64,000 bases of DNA, from NCBI GenBank assembly GCA_000711775.1, contig ARYC01017757.1:40657-104656 (forward strand). Direction: 5' to 3'. Below the pieces are notes generated by a model, which saw only the letters and a program-made list of their open reading frames with translations, had not been told where the DNA came from and searched no databases. Position 1 is the first letter of the stretch. The number at the start of each line of letters is the position of its first letter. The stretch comes from Oxytricha trifallax. Its lineage: Eukaryota > Ciliophora > Spirotrichea > Sporadotrichida > Oxytrichidae. Both the position numbers and the translations under genes were made by a program. Positions 19,929-31,779 of this stretch are shown here, piece after piece.

Positions 19929-22260
19929 ATGAATGGGATAGGATTCATGAAATATGGAGTTAAATGTGAGCATCTTATTTCTTAATTCTGTGATGAGCAT
20001 ACTGAGAAAAAATATTTAAATAGAATGGTGGTATGACATTTAAGTAGTATACCAGAGTTCAAGTAAAATTAGCTGAAAATAATAGAAAAGCTAAACTTTT
20101 TCCTAGAAAGTTTAAAAAGAGACAAAAAAATCTAAGAAAATATGAAGTAAAATTTTGAATTTATGAAAGAAATTATTTTTGGTAATAAAAAAGTATTTAA
20201 AGCTATAAAAGTAGTAGTAAAAAGAGTCTCAACTCAAATTAACAGCAGAAACAGCAAATCAAAAGTAAAAAATTTCAGAAATAGTAGAAAAAAAAGATAC
20301 CAAGATAATAACACGAATCAATTTGACAATAATCACAACATAAGAAATCAAAGAAGATAATTTTTGCATAATAAATAAGTCCAAGCAAATAAATTCATCA
20401 AAATACTCCAAATTATATGCCTGTTTAAAATCATATGTCTGCTCAAAACTAATTCGATCATAACATGCACGCTAAATTATCATATATTTTAGGCAAATGA
20501 TAGGTTTTTTGCTAAATTCTTTAAAGATAAATTAATTCTAATATTAGTAACTCCAAAAGTCTAGTCTTTGCCAATTTTATTAAATTACAAAAACAATTGG
20601 TAAGGAAAATAAAAAGTATCATATCTCAATCAAATCCCAGTAAATTGAAGATAAAATGATTGAAGATACGACATTTAGAATATTAACCTCAGGATCTATC
20701 ATTCATTGAAAGCATCCATGACTAAGAAATAACCAGATAGCAAAGTCGGTTCAGTAAATCCAAACTAAAACTCTATTAACAGTAGTGTGATAGCAATCAA
20801 TAATTAATAATCACAAAATCCATTCAATCCATTCCTTGAAACTCATAAAATTAGTTAAGGTCTATTCGAAAGCGGACAATCGTTTCTAAAGCATTTCTTA
20901 GATAAAAAGCATGACTTATGATTAATAATAATAATAATAAATAAAGGTTTAAGTGGATATCTTAATTTCTCTTAATATTAATTTAAATTAACTCTCACAT
21001 TTAATTATATTTATCTCTAGTAAATTTTAATACATATTATAGTAGCATATCATTATTATAATATAAAATAATTGTAGTTAGTTATTTAATATTTCATTTA
21101 TTTTCTATTATATATAATACTTCCTATACTAAATTCTTATAAAATGATATAAATCTTTGATGAAAAGGACATTGAAAGGGTTCCTTATTTATTTTGAAAG
21201 ATCTGAGAAATTAAAAATATTAAAAACACTCAGTCACACAATGCAAGAAATATTAATTGACGAAAGTTAATAACGATGCAGTATAAATGATTGATAAGAC
21301 TCTCCACGAACCTGACCCCCAATCATCTATATAAAGACTCAGTGAAAAATCGAGAAAAAAAAGATAATATCGAGGTCCACTACTACTTTCCAATTAATCA
21401 AAGAGGAGCAGATCTTCTTCTATAAAATAAATGAATTATTAAAATATAAATAATAGCTCCATTTTTTCTTCTTTGTCTTTTAATAGTAATAAATTGACCA
21501 AAATTTTTAAACACTGACTCTAAGACTCATTTCAACAAGTACTTTTTAAGTAATATAAAGAATTGAGCATCTTCAAGAATAATGATATTACCACATTTAA
21601 AACAGGATTTTAAAAAAGTCTTATGCAGAATAGAGTCATTTAAAGAACCTGAAAATTATGGGACGAGTGGACAAGTTAAAATATTAAGGACATATAATAA
21701 ATCTTTTTATAGAGTAAAATTAAGATTACAAACTAATTACAACCCTTAAAGATTTTATAGGATTTAAAAATAAAATGCAAAATATTGCTGTATATAAATT
21801 AAATAAATCATTCTCCAGAAGCTAAGATAGTATAAATACCAACTATTGTTAACACAATATAAATAATTTAATAAATTATACTGAATAATTTTAAATATTA
21901 AATAGTTCCCAGAGTAAATGGAAGAAAATAGAAGATGATGGAATTTCTAAATTGATGAAACTCTAGATTAAAATTTATAAGGATAACTCTGAAGTCAGGT
22001 TAAAAATCTTTTCAATAATTAATTCATAAAATCATGAATATCTGAAAAAACTTTATAATGCAAAATAAGTGGTATCTACATAGAGAATGTTAACATATTT
22101 GGCCAAAATAAAAATAATTCCAAAAAAATAAGTTTATTTCCCATTAATACTTCTTCTAATTAAAAAAGGATAAATCCAAGTACCTATAGTTTCCCAACGA
22201 TGTACCTTTTCAACGCACTTCTATAAAATTTTATTTCTTATGAATCTTTAGCAGATAAAA
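19929..22260 (+). pseudogene. Long Asn/Ser/Gln-rich gene, interrupted by frame breaks and TGA codons
   Basis: Coding-like plus-strand sequence runs from ATG 19929 (MKYGVKCEHLISQFCDEH..., a Cys/His cluster resembling a B-box). It continues through a coiled-coil-like stretch (KIIEKLNFFLESLKRDKK) and Asn/Ser-rich regions (about 20670-20920, 21310-21530) to INPSTYSFPTMYLF near 22210. Same-frame TGA codons occur after RMVV (20034), FKH (about 21523) and VIQRT (about 21649), and frame changes near 20650 and 22080. Either an old pseudogene or MDSs with small unrecognised IESs. Identity unknown; the N-terminal cluster plus coiled coil hints at a tripartite-motif-like design. Confidence 0.4.
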
Positions 22261-22700
22261 GAGAAATTCATCAGAATTAAGTATATAAATTTAATTTCCT
22301 ACAGTATTATATTATAGATTATACTTGCTTTCGCTCACGATAAGTTAAAATTAATATATAATGTACATTAAATTTTTTTGTTCTGACCCATTTAACAATG
22401 AAATAGAATATATATTTATTTAAAAATTGCTTCAATAAACTTATTTTAAAAGCAGAAAGATGGGTAAATTATATTTCAACTAATAATTAATTTCTTTATG
22501 ATTTTTCTCAACAATAATGACAATTTTATGAATGAATCAGGCGATGATTTGGAAAGAATTTCTTAATGATTTCAATAGTAATGAAAATTGGAATTTATTA
22601 ATCGAGTTCTATTTTAGACACTTTACAAAAGCCATGATTTTTAAAATTTTTATTAAATTAGTTACTATAAATCATTTTATGGTGCTTTTAAATCACTTAA

Positions 22701-24140
22701 TCAAGTCAATTATTTGAGTCTTTTTTCTAATTTTACTAATACTCTGGTAAATAGATCTTTTAAGTCCTCTTCTTTTATAAATTTCTTTATATGTGCTATT
22801 GCTCTTTTCCTAATTTATGATTTTTTCTCAGTTAAGAACTTAAACTTTTCCTTACCAGAATAGTATTCTAGCATAATTAAAGTAGCCGAATAAATATCCC
22901 AGAATTAGTCCCCACTTTCTATCTCTAACTGCTTACAAACATAATTATCACCTATTTTTATTGCACATTTGTAATTTCCTATAAATATTTTGAGATCGTT
23001 TTCATTATTAATCAGGAAATTATCAGGCTTGATGTCTCTATGTGCGAACCCATTTTTATGTAATTATTAAATACTCTCCAACATACCAAGCATGCTTAAA
23101 TTCATCAAATCATTATCGATTCTTTTGTCTAGCAATTATTTCAAGGTTAACTAATAAGATCTTGATATTATTGCTAAGTCATCTCCATCAATTTTAACTC
23201 CAATTATTTAATTTTGAAAATTAAGGTTTTTAATTTTGAAATATTTCATTAGTTTGAACTAGGAGAATAGATCATCATAAACGTCTTTGTTGTCAACAAC
23301 TTTTTAAAATTCATAATATTTGTATGTTTTATTTTAAGCCTAGAACATAAGATCTATTTTTCCCTAAGTATCAATAACTAATTTATGAAGATAAGATTCA
23401 TCAAGAATGTACTTGAACTCTGGGAAATTTGATTAATAAAATAACTGCTTGTCATACATAATTTTAATTTTCTTCGTTTCCTTTATATTCTGAATTATTT
23501 TGCGCATTATTAATTTATTTTATATCATTTTTTGGTAAATTTGCTGTATTTCTAGGATCATTTCTTGTTTAATAAAACTATTTTTGTAATCTTAAAAATA
23601 ATTTAAGCTTGTGTTATTATTTAAATTATTGATATTTGTGTTGTACTGATCAAGCATTTTTCCTTTAAAAACATCCTATTATAATAATTATAAAAAATTA
23701 AGTCTTACTTTAGGATTAACATTGATTTACCTTAGTTCAGCTTATGAGTGGGTTAAATAATGATTAATTAAATTTATTCATTATTTGGTAGGTTCAAAAT
23801 TTCATTTAAGAATGTTACAATTGTAACTTTTGGTCTTGAGTTTTAGCTTAACAAATTTTCCCTTTTAAGTTTTTATTTTATTTGAATGTTTTCTGGACTG
23901 TACCTAATCATAAATTTTGTCACAATGATCACAAAATATTAGGTATTTAGGTTTAACTACTGTATCAGGGTCTTTATTATGTTGTTGGCACCATTTCTGA
24001 AATTTTTCGTAAGTGAATTTGTATTCATCAACGTCTTTAAGACTATTTTTTTAAATTATAATCTCTTAAATTCTTTATTATTATAACTCGACTTGACTAT
24101 TCAAAAAATTTTGAAGTTAAAGGAAACTTTTCTGAGTGAT
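22701..24140 (-). CDS. C2H2 zinc-finger plus pseudokinase-like protein of the divergent element
   Basis: The 3' exon (22701-23675) is a clean frame of >310 codons: Gln/Asn-rich N-part, then the catalytic loop HRDIKPDN (about 23025) with downstream WDIYSATLIMLEYYSG resembling the F-helix region. At the DFG position it reads IGNY, so the Mg-binding Asp is absent and the protein may be a pseudokinase. A 55-nt intron (23676-23730, GTAAAT...ATAG) joins it in frame to an upstream exon with FCDHCDKIYDQVQSRKH, a C2H2-like finger (about 23905-23950). That exon contains two TGA codons in the same frame (about 23802 and 23775). Corresponds to the ~57-kDa TBE protein. The 5' end near 24140 is uncertain. 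Confidence 0.6.
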
Positions 24141-24243
24141 AATGAATAGTGTTATAGTTATTTTTTGATTTTATTTGATTAATTAAGTTTAAATTTCTGA
24201 TCATTATAAAGGTTAATAATATTGTATAATAGAATATTCAACT

Positions 24244-24421
24244 GTCCAAACTTTTAAAAAAAAGTGGGGACGCTTGCGGGATATTTTAGAAAATATATAT
24301 TTTTTAATATTCTAAAGTTAAGCAAATATAATAATCAAGTATTAAATATATAATTATTAATGCTAATTTATATTATATTTATTTTATCCGTCTCCACTTT
24401 TCAAAAAAGTGGGGACGCTTG
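24244..24421. repeat. Two copies of a GTGGGGACGCTTG hairpin motif
   Basis: AAAAGTGGGGACGCTTG occurs at 24261-24277 and 24405-24421. In the second copy it is preceded by GTCTCCACTTTT, giving a hairpin with AAAAGTGGGGAC; the first has a weaker version. They lie in the ~560-bp region between divergent genes (kinase leftward, 22-kDa homolog rightward), so a shared promoter or regulatory function is possible. Confidence 0.5.
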
Positions 24422-24703
24422 GTGGAAAGTATTGATTTTTTTTTAATTTTATTAATAATTCTAATTATTAATCAGGAAGACATGAACCTATCAAAGAATT
24501 ATAATATCTTTTATTCTTTTTAAAATTTAGATAGATATAAAAAGATTTTGATAATTCTTTCTAGATATTTTAATAAATTAAATTTAATTATAATATTAGC
24601 TTTTTTACGGCTTTTAACAAGAAGATTTATGAATATTATAAAACTTATCAAATTAAATTAGATTGTTAAAAATCTTTAAAGAACTAAAAGTAATTAAAAA
24701 GGA

Positions 24704-25408
24704 ATGGAAAATGCTTCTGTATTTCAGAATATTAATGTCCAAGCAGTTGACGCCAGAATGTTCTAAGGTAAACTCAGCTCGAAGTAAGACTGGTACACAT
24801 TTTTAAAATATCACAGTAATAATATTTAATTTTTTAATTTTATTAGAGGGCTACTACCTCCCAAAATGTAAGGCGACTACTATGAGATTTCTTAAAGATT
24901 TCCTCTAAGGCTCTAAATTCTTAATTAAATAAAAAGATATAAACAAGATCAATGTACCAATTACCCAAAGCTTAAGATTTAAAATATTTTAAAAGAGGTC
25001 AAAGTTGACCCTAACATAATGAGACATTTAAACTTTTATGAGGACTTATAGTAGTTGCACGAAAGAAAATTCTTCTTTAATATTGTAGTCACCCTGGCAC
25101 CTGAATATCTAGAAAGTTTGGTCAAAAGTCAAAATAAAATAAGGAATCAAACAGAAATTGACCAAAACTAACAATAAGCAATTGCCATCAGAAATGACTT
25201 GTTTGAGTAAATATAATCAGAGCCTTTATTTTAAGTAAGAATAAATCATTATTTAAATAAACTTAATTAGGGTCGAGTGGCAAAGGAACTGCCTTGCTAA
25301 AGTTCAAGCCAAAGCCAAAAGATAGTTATTAAAGAAAAGAAAGCAATTTGTTTTGTAATAATAATACTACAGGAAACTAGAAAATTATAACATGCAATAA
25401 GTCGATGA
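24704..25408 (+). CDS. Divergent homolog of the TBE 22-kDa protein
   Basis: ATG 24704 (MENASVFQNINVQAV). The ciliate-code frame is open to TGA 25406-25408. A probable intron at 24768-24846 (GTAAAC...TTAG) produces GYYLPKCKATTMRFLKDFL, aligning with GLFLPTQEGTKISFLKALL of TBEs, with the intron just before this block in both. Further on, NFYEDLQQLHERKFFFNI and TLAPEYLESL align with NLYDDA...LPERNFFFGV and TLKPEYLSEV. One extra frame change (near 24990) is needed between these blocks. The C-terminus is Lys/Gln-rich. Function unknown. Tail to tail with the transposase gene, as in TBEs. Confidence 0.65.
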
Positions 25409-25509
25409 ACCTCATCAAGAAGAGATTAAGTAGAATGATACCAAAAAGTACTAATTTAATATTTAATAATTTTAAATTGATTATTTAAATTATATTGAGT
25501 AAAATTATT

Positions 25510-26556
25510 GTTCATTGTTAATTATTTATAATAAAGTCTTCCATTTTATTAAAGTGTCTTTCTACAATTTTTCTAACAAAATCTATCAATTTAATAAATG
25601 GAGTCAATGATTATTTCACTATGTTTATTATTTGAAAACTAAAAGTTTAATGCTCGTACTTTTTAATTATAAATTTTTTTTATTTAAGCAAAGACCTCCT
25701 CTATGCAATGGAATTATGATGAGTAGGGGGCGTTAAATAAAATTTACCACCTATAATTATTGATTTATTATTATACCAACTTTGATCTATGAACCCTAAG
25801 GTTGTCCATGAATAATATTAATTTTTGATTATTGCTATAATCATGAAGTTAAGCTAAACAAACTTAAAACTTTGGTATATTAATTGAATTCTCTGAAAGA
25901 TAATATTCTCAATGCCTCATTAGTAGCTGATACAAAGAATAAGAGCAAGTGTTTTTAATTTTATACCTTATTATTTCAATTCAATATTTTAATATTTATT
26001 GGTCCAAGCTCTGTTTTTGAGTAAAAATATGGTTAGAATGTTGTTTCGTCAACATAAACAATTTTGATTTATTTGTTGCTATTATTCAATAATTCTTAAA
26101 ATTAATTTATTCTCTGCATTTTTATTGATTCTTATTTCTGCTAAGTTAGGTGATAGATCCTTTTAATTTATCAATACTTTATCCCCTGTGATTTGTATAT
26201 TCTTAACAATGTACAAGGACTTAGTTGTATTTGTGGAAATTTTCAATTAAAAATTTGGCTTCTTTTTAGTATGGTTCTATCTTGGAACTTTTATAATTGA
26301 GACTGTGATGTAAGAAATTAAAACTATTCGTTGCTTAACTTTTCTATTATTGATAATCTTGGTTTATGAAATAATTATTAATTATTCAGTTTTGAGAGGC
26401 AGATTTTCCTAACTACATGGCTTTTTATTTTTAAAATATCTTGTATTTATTATAAGTGAAATAGACGAGGTCTGAAAATGATGGCTTCAAGGTTTTAAAT
26501 CTTAATTATAAGACTTTGCCAACGTCTTGTTAGGTGACTTGCTTTAGAATTTTCAT
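25510..26556 (-). pseudogene. Divergent TBE-type DDE transposase, frameshifted
   Basis: Begins MKILKQVTQQDV at 26556. Recognisable catalytic blocks: D1 in VYVDETTF (about 26050), D2 in LFMDNLRVHRS (about 25815), E in APYSSQFHCIEEVF (about 25705), matching HADEAVF, FVDNLSVHK and PYSPQFNGIELYW of TBEs. The C-terminal part IIIDSIYQIDRFC...LQQNGRL parallels IDTVDFIKSAAKR...REGRF. At least two frame changes are needed: just before D1 and between D1 and D2. All three catalytic residues persist despite the frameshifts. Confidence 0.65.
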
Positions 26557-26689
26557 TTTAAGTTAACAATTAATTATTATTTTTATTAAGAAATAAATTT
26601 TCTAATGTGCCTAGAAAATGTTGACTATTCTATATGCTCCAAAATCTAATTGAGTTTGTAACTATGGTTGAATAACTCAATAAGTATCT

Positions 26690-27115
26690 TAATAATGGCA
26701 ACTTAATATGATGATAGAGATGCCTAACTCTTTTGACTTTGACAATTAAATTTCTGACTCAAAAATATGAGTCAAACAAAATCTATTAAAATTCCATACA
26801 TGAACGATTTTTTATTTTAAGTTTAGAATTAATTTTAAAGATCAATATCATGAAGATGAACTAATTATAATAGACTTACCTAAACCTTTTGAAAATATCA
26901 ATTTCAAAACAAAAATTGGAGAAAATAATATCGGAATAAGTAAGATGAATGAGGAGCAAAGAGAAACACCAGATTGAAAGTGATTAAGAGTAGGAGAAGA
27001 AGAAGATTTCAAAAACTCAGAAAATTTAATAGAAAGACCTAAAAATTTAGATGGTTGGAGCTAAATAATAATATCATTAAGTCTCTTTTGTAATAAAAAA
27101 GAATGATACAAGAAT
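26690..27115 (+). pseudogene. Short coding-like patch with several TGA codons
   Basis: Reads MMIEMPNSFDFDNQ and, after a frame change, HEDELIIIDLPKPFENINF...MNEEQRETPD, TGA, K, TGA, LRVGEEEDFKN. Acidic and hydrophilic. Not recognised; may be a decayed host gene beside the divergent element. Confidence 0.3.
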
Positions 27116-27589
27116 AGGCAAAAGGATTAAACATACTTTTCCTGAGACAGAATTGTTTAAGAATTTTGATATTAAATTTGATTTCATATATTGCCAAAAT
27201 AATGGCAATCAAGTTTTTTTCTGATTACTATTATTCTATAAAAATTGGGTTTTGGTTCGTTGTTGTTATAGTTATTGTTGTTGTTATTGATGTAGTTATT
27301 GTTGTAATATAAAATTAAATAGTTATTTTTAAAAGTGATTATAATTATGTTAGTTGAAAGATAAAAAAGCTGATGTCTAAATTTCGTATTTTTTTTAATA
27401 ACGTAAGCCATTTTTGTAATAGACTAAATTGATTTCTTTAAAAAAAATTAATATTCAAAACTAATATTGGAATATTACACTCAGTACTTAGAAAGAAATC
27501 TTGACTAGAAGTTAGAAAACCAATTTAATTGTCATCTTGAATGGCTTTGGGAAGAGATTAAATCAATATTGATGCAACTAAATAGAAAA

Positions 27590-28620
27590 CTCTGAGAGAT
27601 CTTTCGCTGAAGTTTCTTTGCTTTCCTCAGTGACTGCAGAAGATCTCTACGTTCTTAATTTTACTACCACAAGATATTATATCCGAAGATAAAACTTTTT
27701 CATGTTTGACTCAATCTCTTACATAAATAAGATATCTACCAGTGCCCCTAAATTTACCAAAGTGACAAGAGAAGACAATGCCTATTAAACTTATTGGAAA
27801 TTGATAGCAAAAAGCTTCTATCAAAAATTAAGTACTACCTGCAAAACTAGAAAAAAATTGTTCATTTAGTTAAATACTATAAAGTACCAAGAATAGTGCC
27901 TTAAATCTCGAACGAATAAGACTCGGTTAAATACTATTAAATAGCTAATCGAATTAAAATTTTAATCGATTTATTAATTCAATAAACATCATATTTCATG
28001 CTTAAAATGATTTTTGTAAATTCTCATTATTATATACTAGGAAATAGTTATTTTTGATTTTTATTCACAAAACAAGTTTTAGTTTAAGAGTCAATACCCT
28101 ATAAGTCAAACTAAAGACTTAATTTCTGAAGAAGATTTCTTTTTACTGCAATATGACATAAACGATTAGTCATGGATAGAAAATATTTGGACATGGATAA
28201 CAAAAAAATATAAATATAAACTTATTGAAAAATATTAATGAATAACGGAGCTGGATTCTAAGTTTTATGTTCCTGAAAAAGTTTATTTCGATAATCCCTC
28301 TCTTCTAATCTTCTGTAATACCCCGCTATGCATGGGTAAGTAGCATAAATTAATAAGTCCCTACAACCAATGCTGGGTTACTAAACTCATTACTCAAATA
28401 ACTTGGAAAATAGATCAAATTTACAACTATTTTAAGTGTAAACTTGATATTGTTAGAAGTCCAGAACTTGGAGAAAAGGGATATCTGTATAAAAAAGAAA
28501 TCTTTGAAAATTATCTAAAGAATTCAACGTAAATTATTCATTTTGATATAGCCAGTAAACATCAAGTGAATTTGTTTCAAAATAGCCTGATACCCATAAT
28601 AGTCTCATTTAATTGAGCCA
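27590..28620 (+). CDS. Unrecognised gene in two coding segments
   Basis: Segment 1 (27590-27990) reads SERSFAEVSLLSSVTAEDLY...; it is Lys/Thr-rich further on, with TYWKLIAKSFYQKL reminiscent of the tail of F-box domains. An AT-rich gap (about 27990-28050) follows. Segment 2 (28050-28616) starts near DFYSQNKFQFKSQYPISQ and includes LLIFCNTPLCMGKQHKLISP and QCWVTKLITQITWKID, ending TGA about 28615. One same-frame TGA lies near 28239 (after LIEKYQ). The gap behaves like an IES. F-box assignment is a guess. Confidence 0.45.
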
Positions 28621-28649
28621 ATGTAACATCAAACATTAACATTAATTTG

Positions 28650-29480
28650 CAAAATGCATGCATAAAAACAAAACTTACTAATTCATTACAATATTAATCA
28701 ATTAATTGACTGGGCATCTAGTTAAATTTACAAATTAAGATTTAAACTTTGTAATAGTCCCCAAACTTTTATTTGTTCTAAACTTCAAAAGTACTCAAAA
28801 CTTTTAAATATGCTCATGATGCCTTAAAATGATTAATGTAAGGATCACTCAAATTATAATGCCAGAATAACAAGTAACTATTGATCAATTATAAATCTAC
28901 AACCTAATCAACTAACGTTAGCTTTTGTGATAAGAGGTTGAATTGAATCTATAAGATATTATAAGTGGCCAGAGATTTGAGTAATAAAAATAAGAAAGAC
29001 TTCAAGTAGAGAGAGAGTAATACTACAATGTTATGCTATGACTTATGACAAATTGTATTCTTGAAAATAAAGGTTAATGGGTAATTAATTTAATAAACAA
29101 AAATACACCTTTTTTCAGGAACGGACAACAATTGTTGATAAGCTTATTTATTTTTTGTGTCCCATAGGGAATTGTTCTGCCAGGTTGAACTTAATTATAA
29201 AATAGTATGTTGTTTAGTCTTTGAAAAACTGTAGAACACTTGATTTAGATAAATATTTCACTTAGTCAGAAGGATTCAATAATAAAAATTTTTAATTAAA
29301 AATAATAAAACACTGTAAATCTATTAATTTGACACAAAAGTTTTAAATTCAAAGTACATACAACACAAGATGCCAAAATTTTCTTGCTTGATAAGTCATC
29401 AAACTTAAATAAACACACACTTGGACCTTGTTTATAGAACAATCTCGTCTATCTCCTACATTATAATGCAGAGAGAAAAG
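28650..29480. other. AT-rich stretch, no convincing gene
   Basis: Scattered Gln/Leu-like open runs occur, as expected when only TGA terminates, but no sustained coding character. Confidence 0.4.
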
Positions 29481-30170
29481 CGCAAAAGTAATTAAAGTAA
29501 TGTTTTAATTAGCAGTTATGAATTTGAATAGCATTATGCAATTGGTTCAACCGTTATTTTGAATTTATTTAAGAAAGAGTTTTAAAACGGGATTTATAGG
29601 CAAAAAGCAAAATGTGGAAGAAAGATCTTATTAAAGGAAGAAAAAAATGCAGATGATATAGATAAAAGTTTACATGACCCTACTACGTGCTAAGTAGAAG
29701 ATAGAAACAGAGACTATAAAGAATTTATGTATGTATACAATTAAAGAATTACTTAAAATAAAATAAAATACAACAAAAATTGGAGAAAAGGGGAAACAGT
29801 ATATGAAAAACTCTGTTTAAATATTTACATGAGAAATTAGCTTACAAAAACTAAAATATCTTAAAAGAAGTAAAATAAGCAGAAATTGTTAATAATCAAA
29901 GACAAAACTTAAAATATATTTAAAAAAGAGAAAATAAATTGAAGAATTGATCTTACATAAGAGCCTGAGAAGTACTCTCTCTCTAAAAAATATAAGTACA
30001 AGCAAATAATTTAATTTTTTAATAAAATTTTAATTAACTTTTATTAAGTAGGAATTATTTTTTATTTCTTAAAGGTGACTTTTGATTTTAAGAAGGGACT
30101 TGAAGTTAGTGCTATGAGATTTCATCTTAGTGAGGACTAACATATAAAACATCCGTTCTGTAATTTAAAA
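29480..30170 (+). CDS. Unrecognised Lys/Asn-rich coding segment
   Basis: A frame from about 29490 reads VLISSYEFEQHYAIGSTVIL..., then KKEFQNGIYRQKAKCGRK and DDIDKSLHDPTTCQVEDRN, to a TGA near 29948. It continues in the same frame as RIDLTQEPEKYSLSKKYKYK and, after an AT-rich stretch, as KVTFDFKKGLEVSAMRFHLS. Probably MDSs of one gene with an IES near 30000-30070. No family recognised. Confidence 0.45.
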
Positions 30171-30479
30171 TTAATAATAGTGACTTTTTCTCTTAATAAC
30201 GTAATTATAAAAAATAATTAAATTTGTGAAATTTTAATGGATTAATTTCTTTTTTAAATATTTTAAATTCATTTATAATTCAATTAAATTGATAGATTAA
30301 ATATTATAAATAATTTAAATAAATTAAATTTATTTTTTTTATAAAACTCGTAAATATATAAAAATTAAAATATCAATATTATATTAATTCTTTTAATTAG
30401 AACTTTTATTAACACAGATTTGTTTCAGAATTTATCTCTATTTCTAACTATTTTTTGCCAAAATATTTGCAATTAGCTC

Positions 30480-31330
30480 TTTTCTGTTCATATTCTTTAA
30501 AATTTTTGGTGTTTAAGTTTTTAGTAGATGTTGTTGATGATGATTTTGTAGATGAAGTAGGATTTTAATTACATAAATATAATAGAAAATATAAAAAAGA
30601 CTTAAAATTATACTAAGAAGTCTGATGTTTAAAATTTATATTATTTAGATTAAAATACTCTTTGTTAAGAATGTAATAAATCAATTTGAAATTAAAATTG
30701 ATTATTCTAATCTAATATTGAAATATTTAAATTTAATATTTCATCAGAACTAATAATATTTTTACAGTATAGATTTTGTGCAATTAAAATTTGTACAAGA
30801 ATAGCAAAATTAAGCCCTTTTACTTTCCATCTATTAAGTGATTGCAAGCATTTAAATGTTTGATGAAGTAATGCTGCTTTAACTGAGCTCTCTGTTATTT
30901 TAAGAGTTAAAAAAGTGAAATGATAACAAAAAGAAAAATAAAAATACAATTAAAAAATTTCTTTTAGAATCTTGTGAGATGAATTAAATCTTATGCAAAG
31001 GGACTTTTTATTAGAATTATTTTCACTTTAGCTATAATAATATTTGTTTATCATGTTTCGCCTGAATATAATTATCTTGATAGGAATTTATTAGTGATAA
31101 ATATAGCAACAAAAAAATGAAGTAAAATAAATAAATTGATAATCTTAATCACATTAATTTGTTAATAAATTCAATTAATTAATTTATAGTGATATATAAT
31201 AAGATTTCAGAAGAATTTTTTACTACAATTAATGCATAAAAGATCAGTTTGATAATCATCTTTGGGCTTAAAATCTTCACTTAAATTTGAATATATATCT
31301 AATTGTAAAATTTAAAGTTGATATCGCATG
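30480..31330 (-). CDS. Unrecognised gene segments with a CxxC motif
   Basis: Reading leftward: MRYQLQILQLDIYSNLSEDF... with LLCINCSKKFF (about 31330-31215); then KIILIKSPFAQDLIHLTRFQ (about 31060-30960); then LKITESSVKAALLHQTFKCL...KVKGLNFAILVQILIAQNLY running Gln-rich to about 30480. AT-rich interruptions separate the three parts. The CxxC near the N-terminus recalls the fingers of TBE kinases, but the rest does not match. Confidence 0.4.
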
Positions 31331-31779
31331 ATTAAGATTTTTGAAATGTTAAGAATCATCCTTTACTACTCTTTTATTAAAGTAAAAAAATCAAAAGATT
31401 AGGTATGATTGATTAAGTTCTTTTTCAAAGTTTAACTGGACTGAGTTTTTTTAGAGATAAAAAAATTAAATTTTAAATGTTCCAGTCCCTTGAAGGAACA
31501 CTAATAGCTAATCTGTCTTTGAGTTTTACGATATCTGAGAATTTTTGGATCAAGTCTAGTTAAAGAATGGCTATATAGTACATGCTTCTACTATCTAGGT
31601 TGACTTGGTGACTAAGTTAGCCTTAATATTTTTTCTAACATGTTTTAAAAAATTTATTTGTTATAGAAAATCAGTATAGATAGTAATATAAATTCAACTT
31701 AAAACTTAAAGCAAAATATTAATAAATAAACTATCTAAAAAAAACTAACAAATAAGTACTTATGAAGTAATTCTTGATT

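Larger units (their letters stand above)
22701..26556 (-). mobile_element. Divergent TBE-like element: zinc-finger/kinase, 22-kDa homolog, transposase
   Basis: Gene order and orientations are those of the TBE at 32514-36666: zinc-finger/kinase (-), 22-kDa gene (+), transposase (-), the last two convergent. Each protein is only distantly similar to its TBE counterpart. No telomere-like ITR was found at either side, so the ends are lost or unrecognised. Limits given are those of the genes. Confidence 0.65.

Noticed and set aside
27184..27411. 75-aa minus ORF rich in Asn and Tyr
   Set aside because: Low-complexity ATT/GTT repeat translation; no support as a gene.
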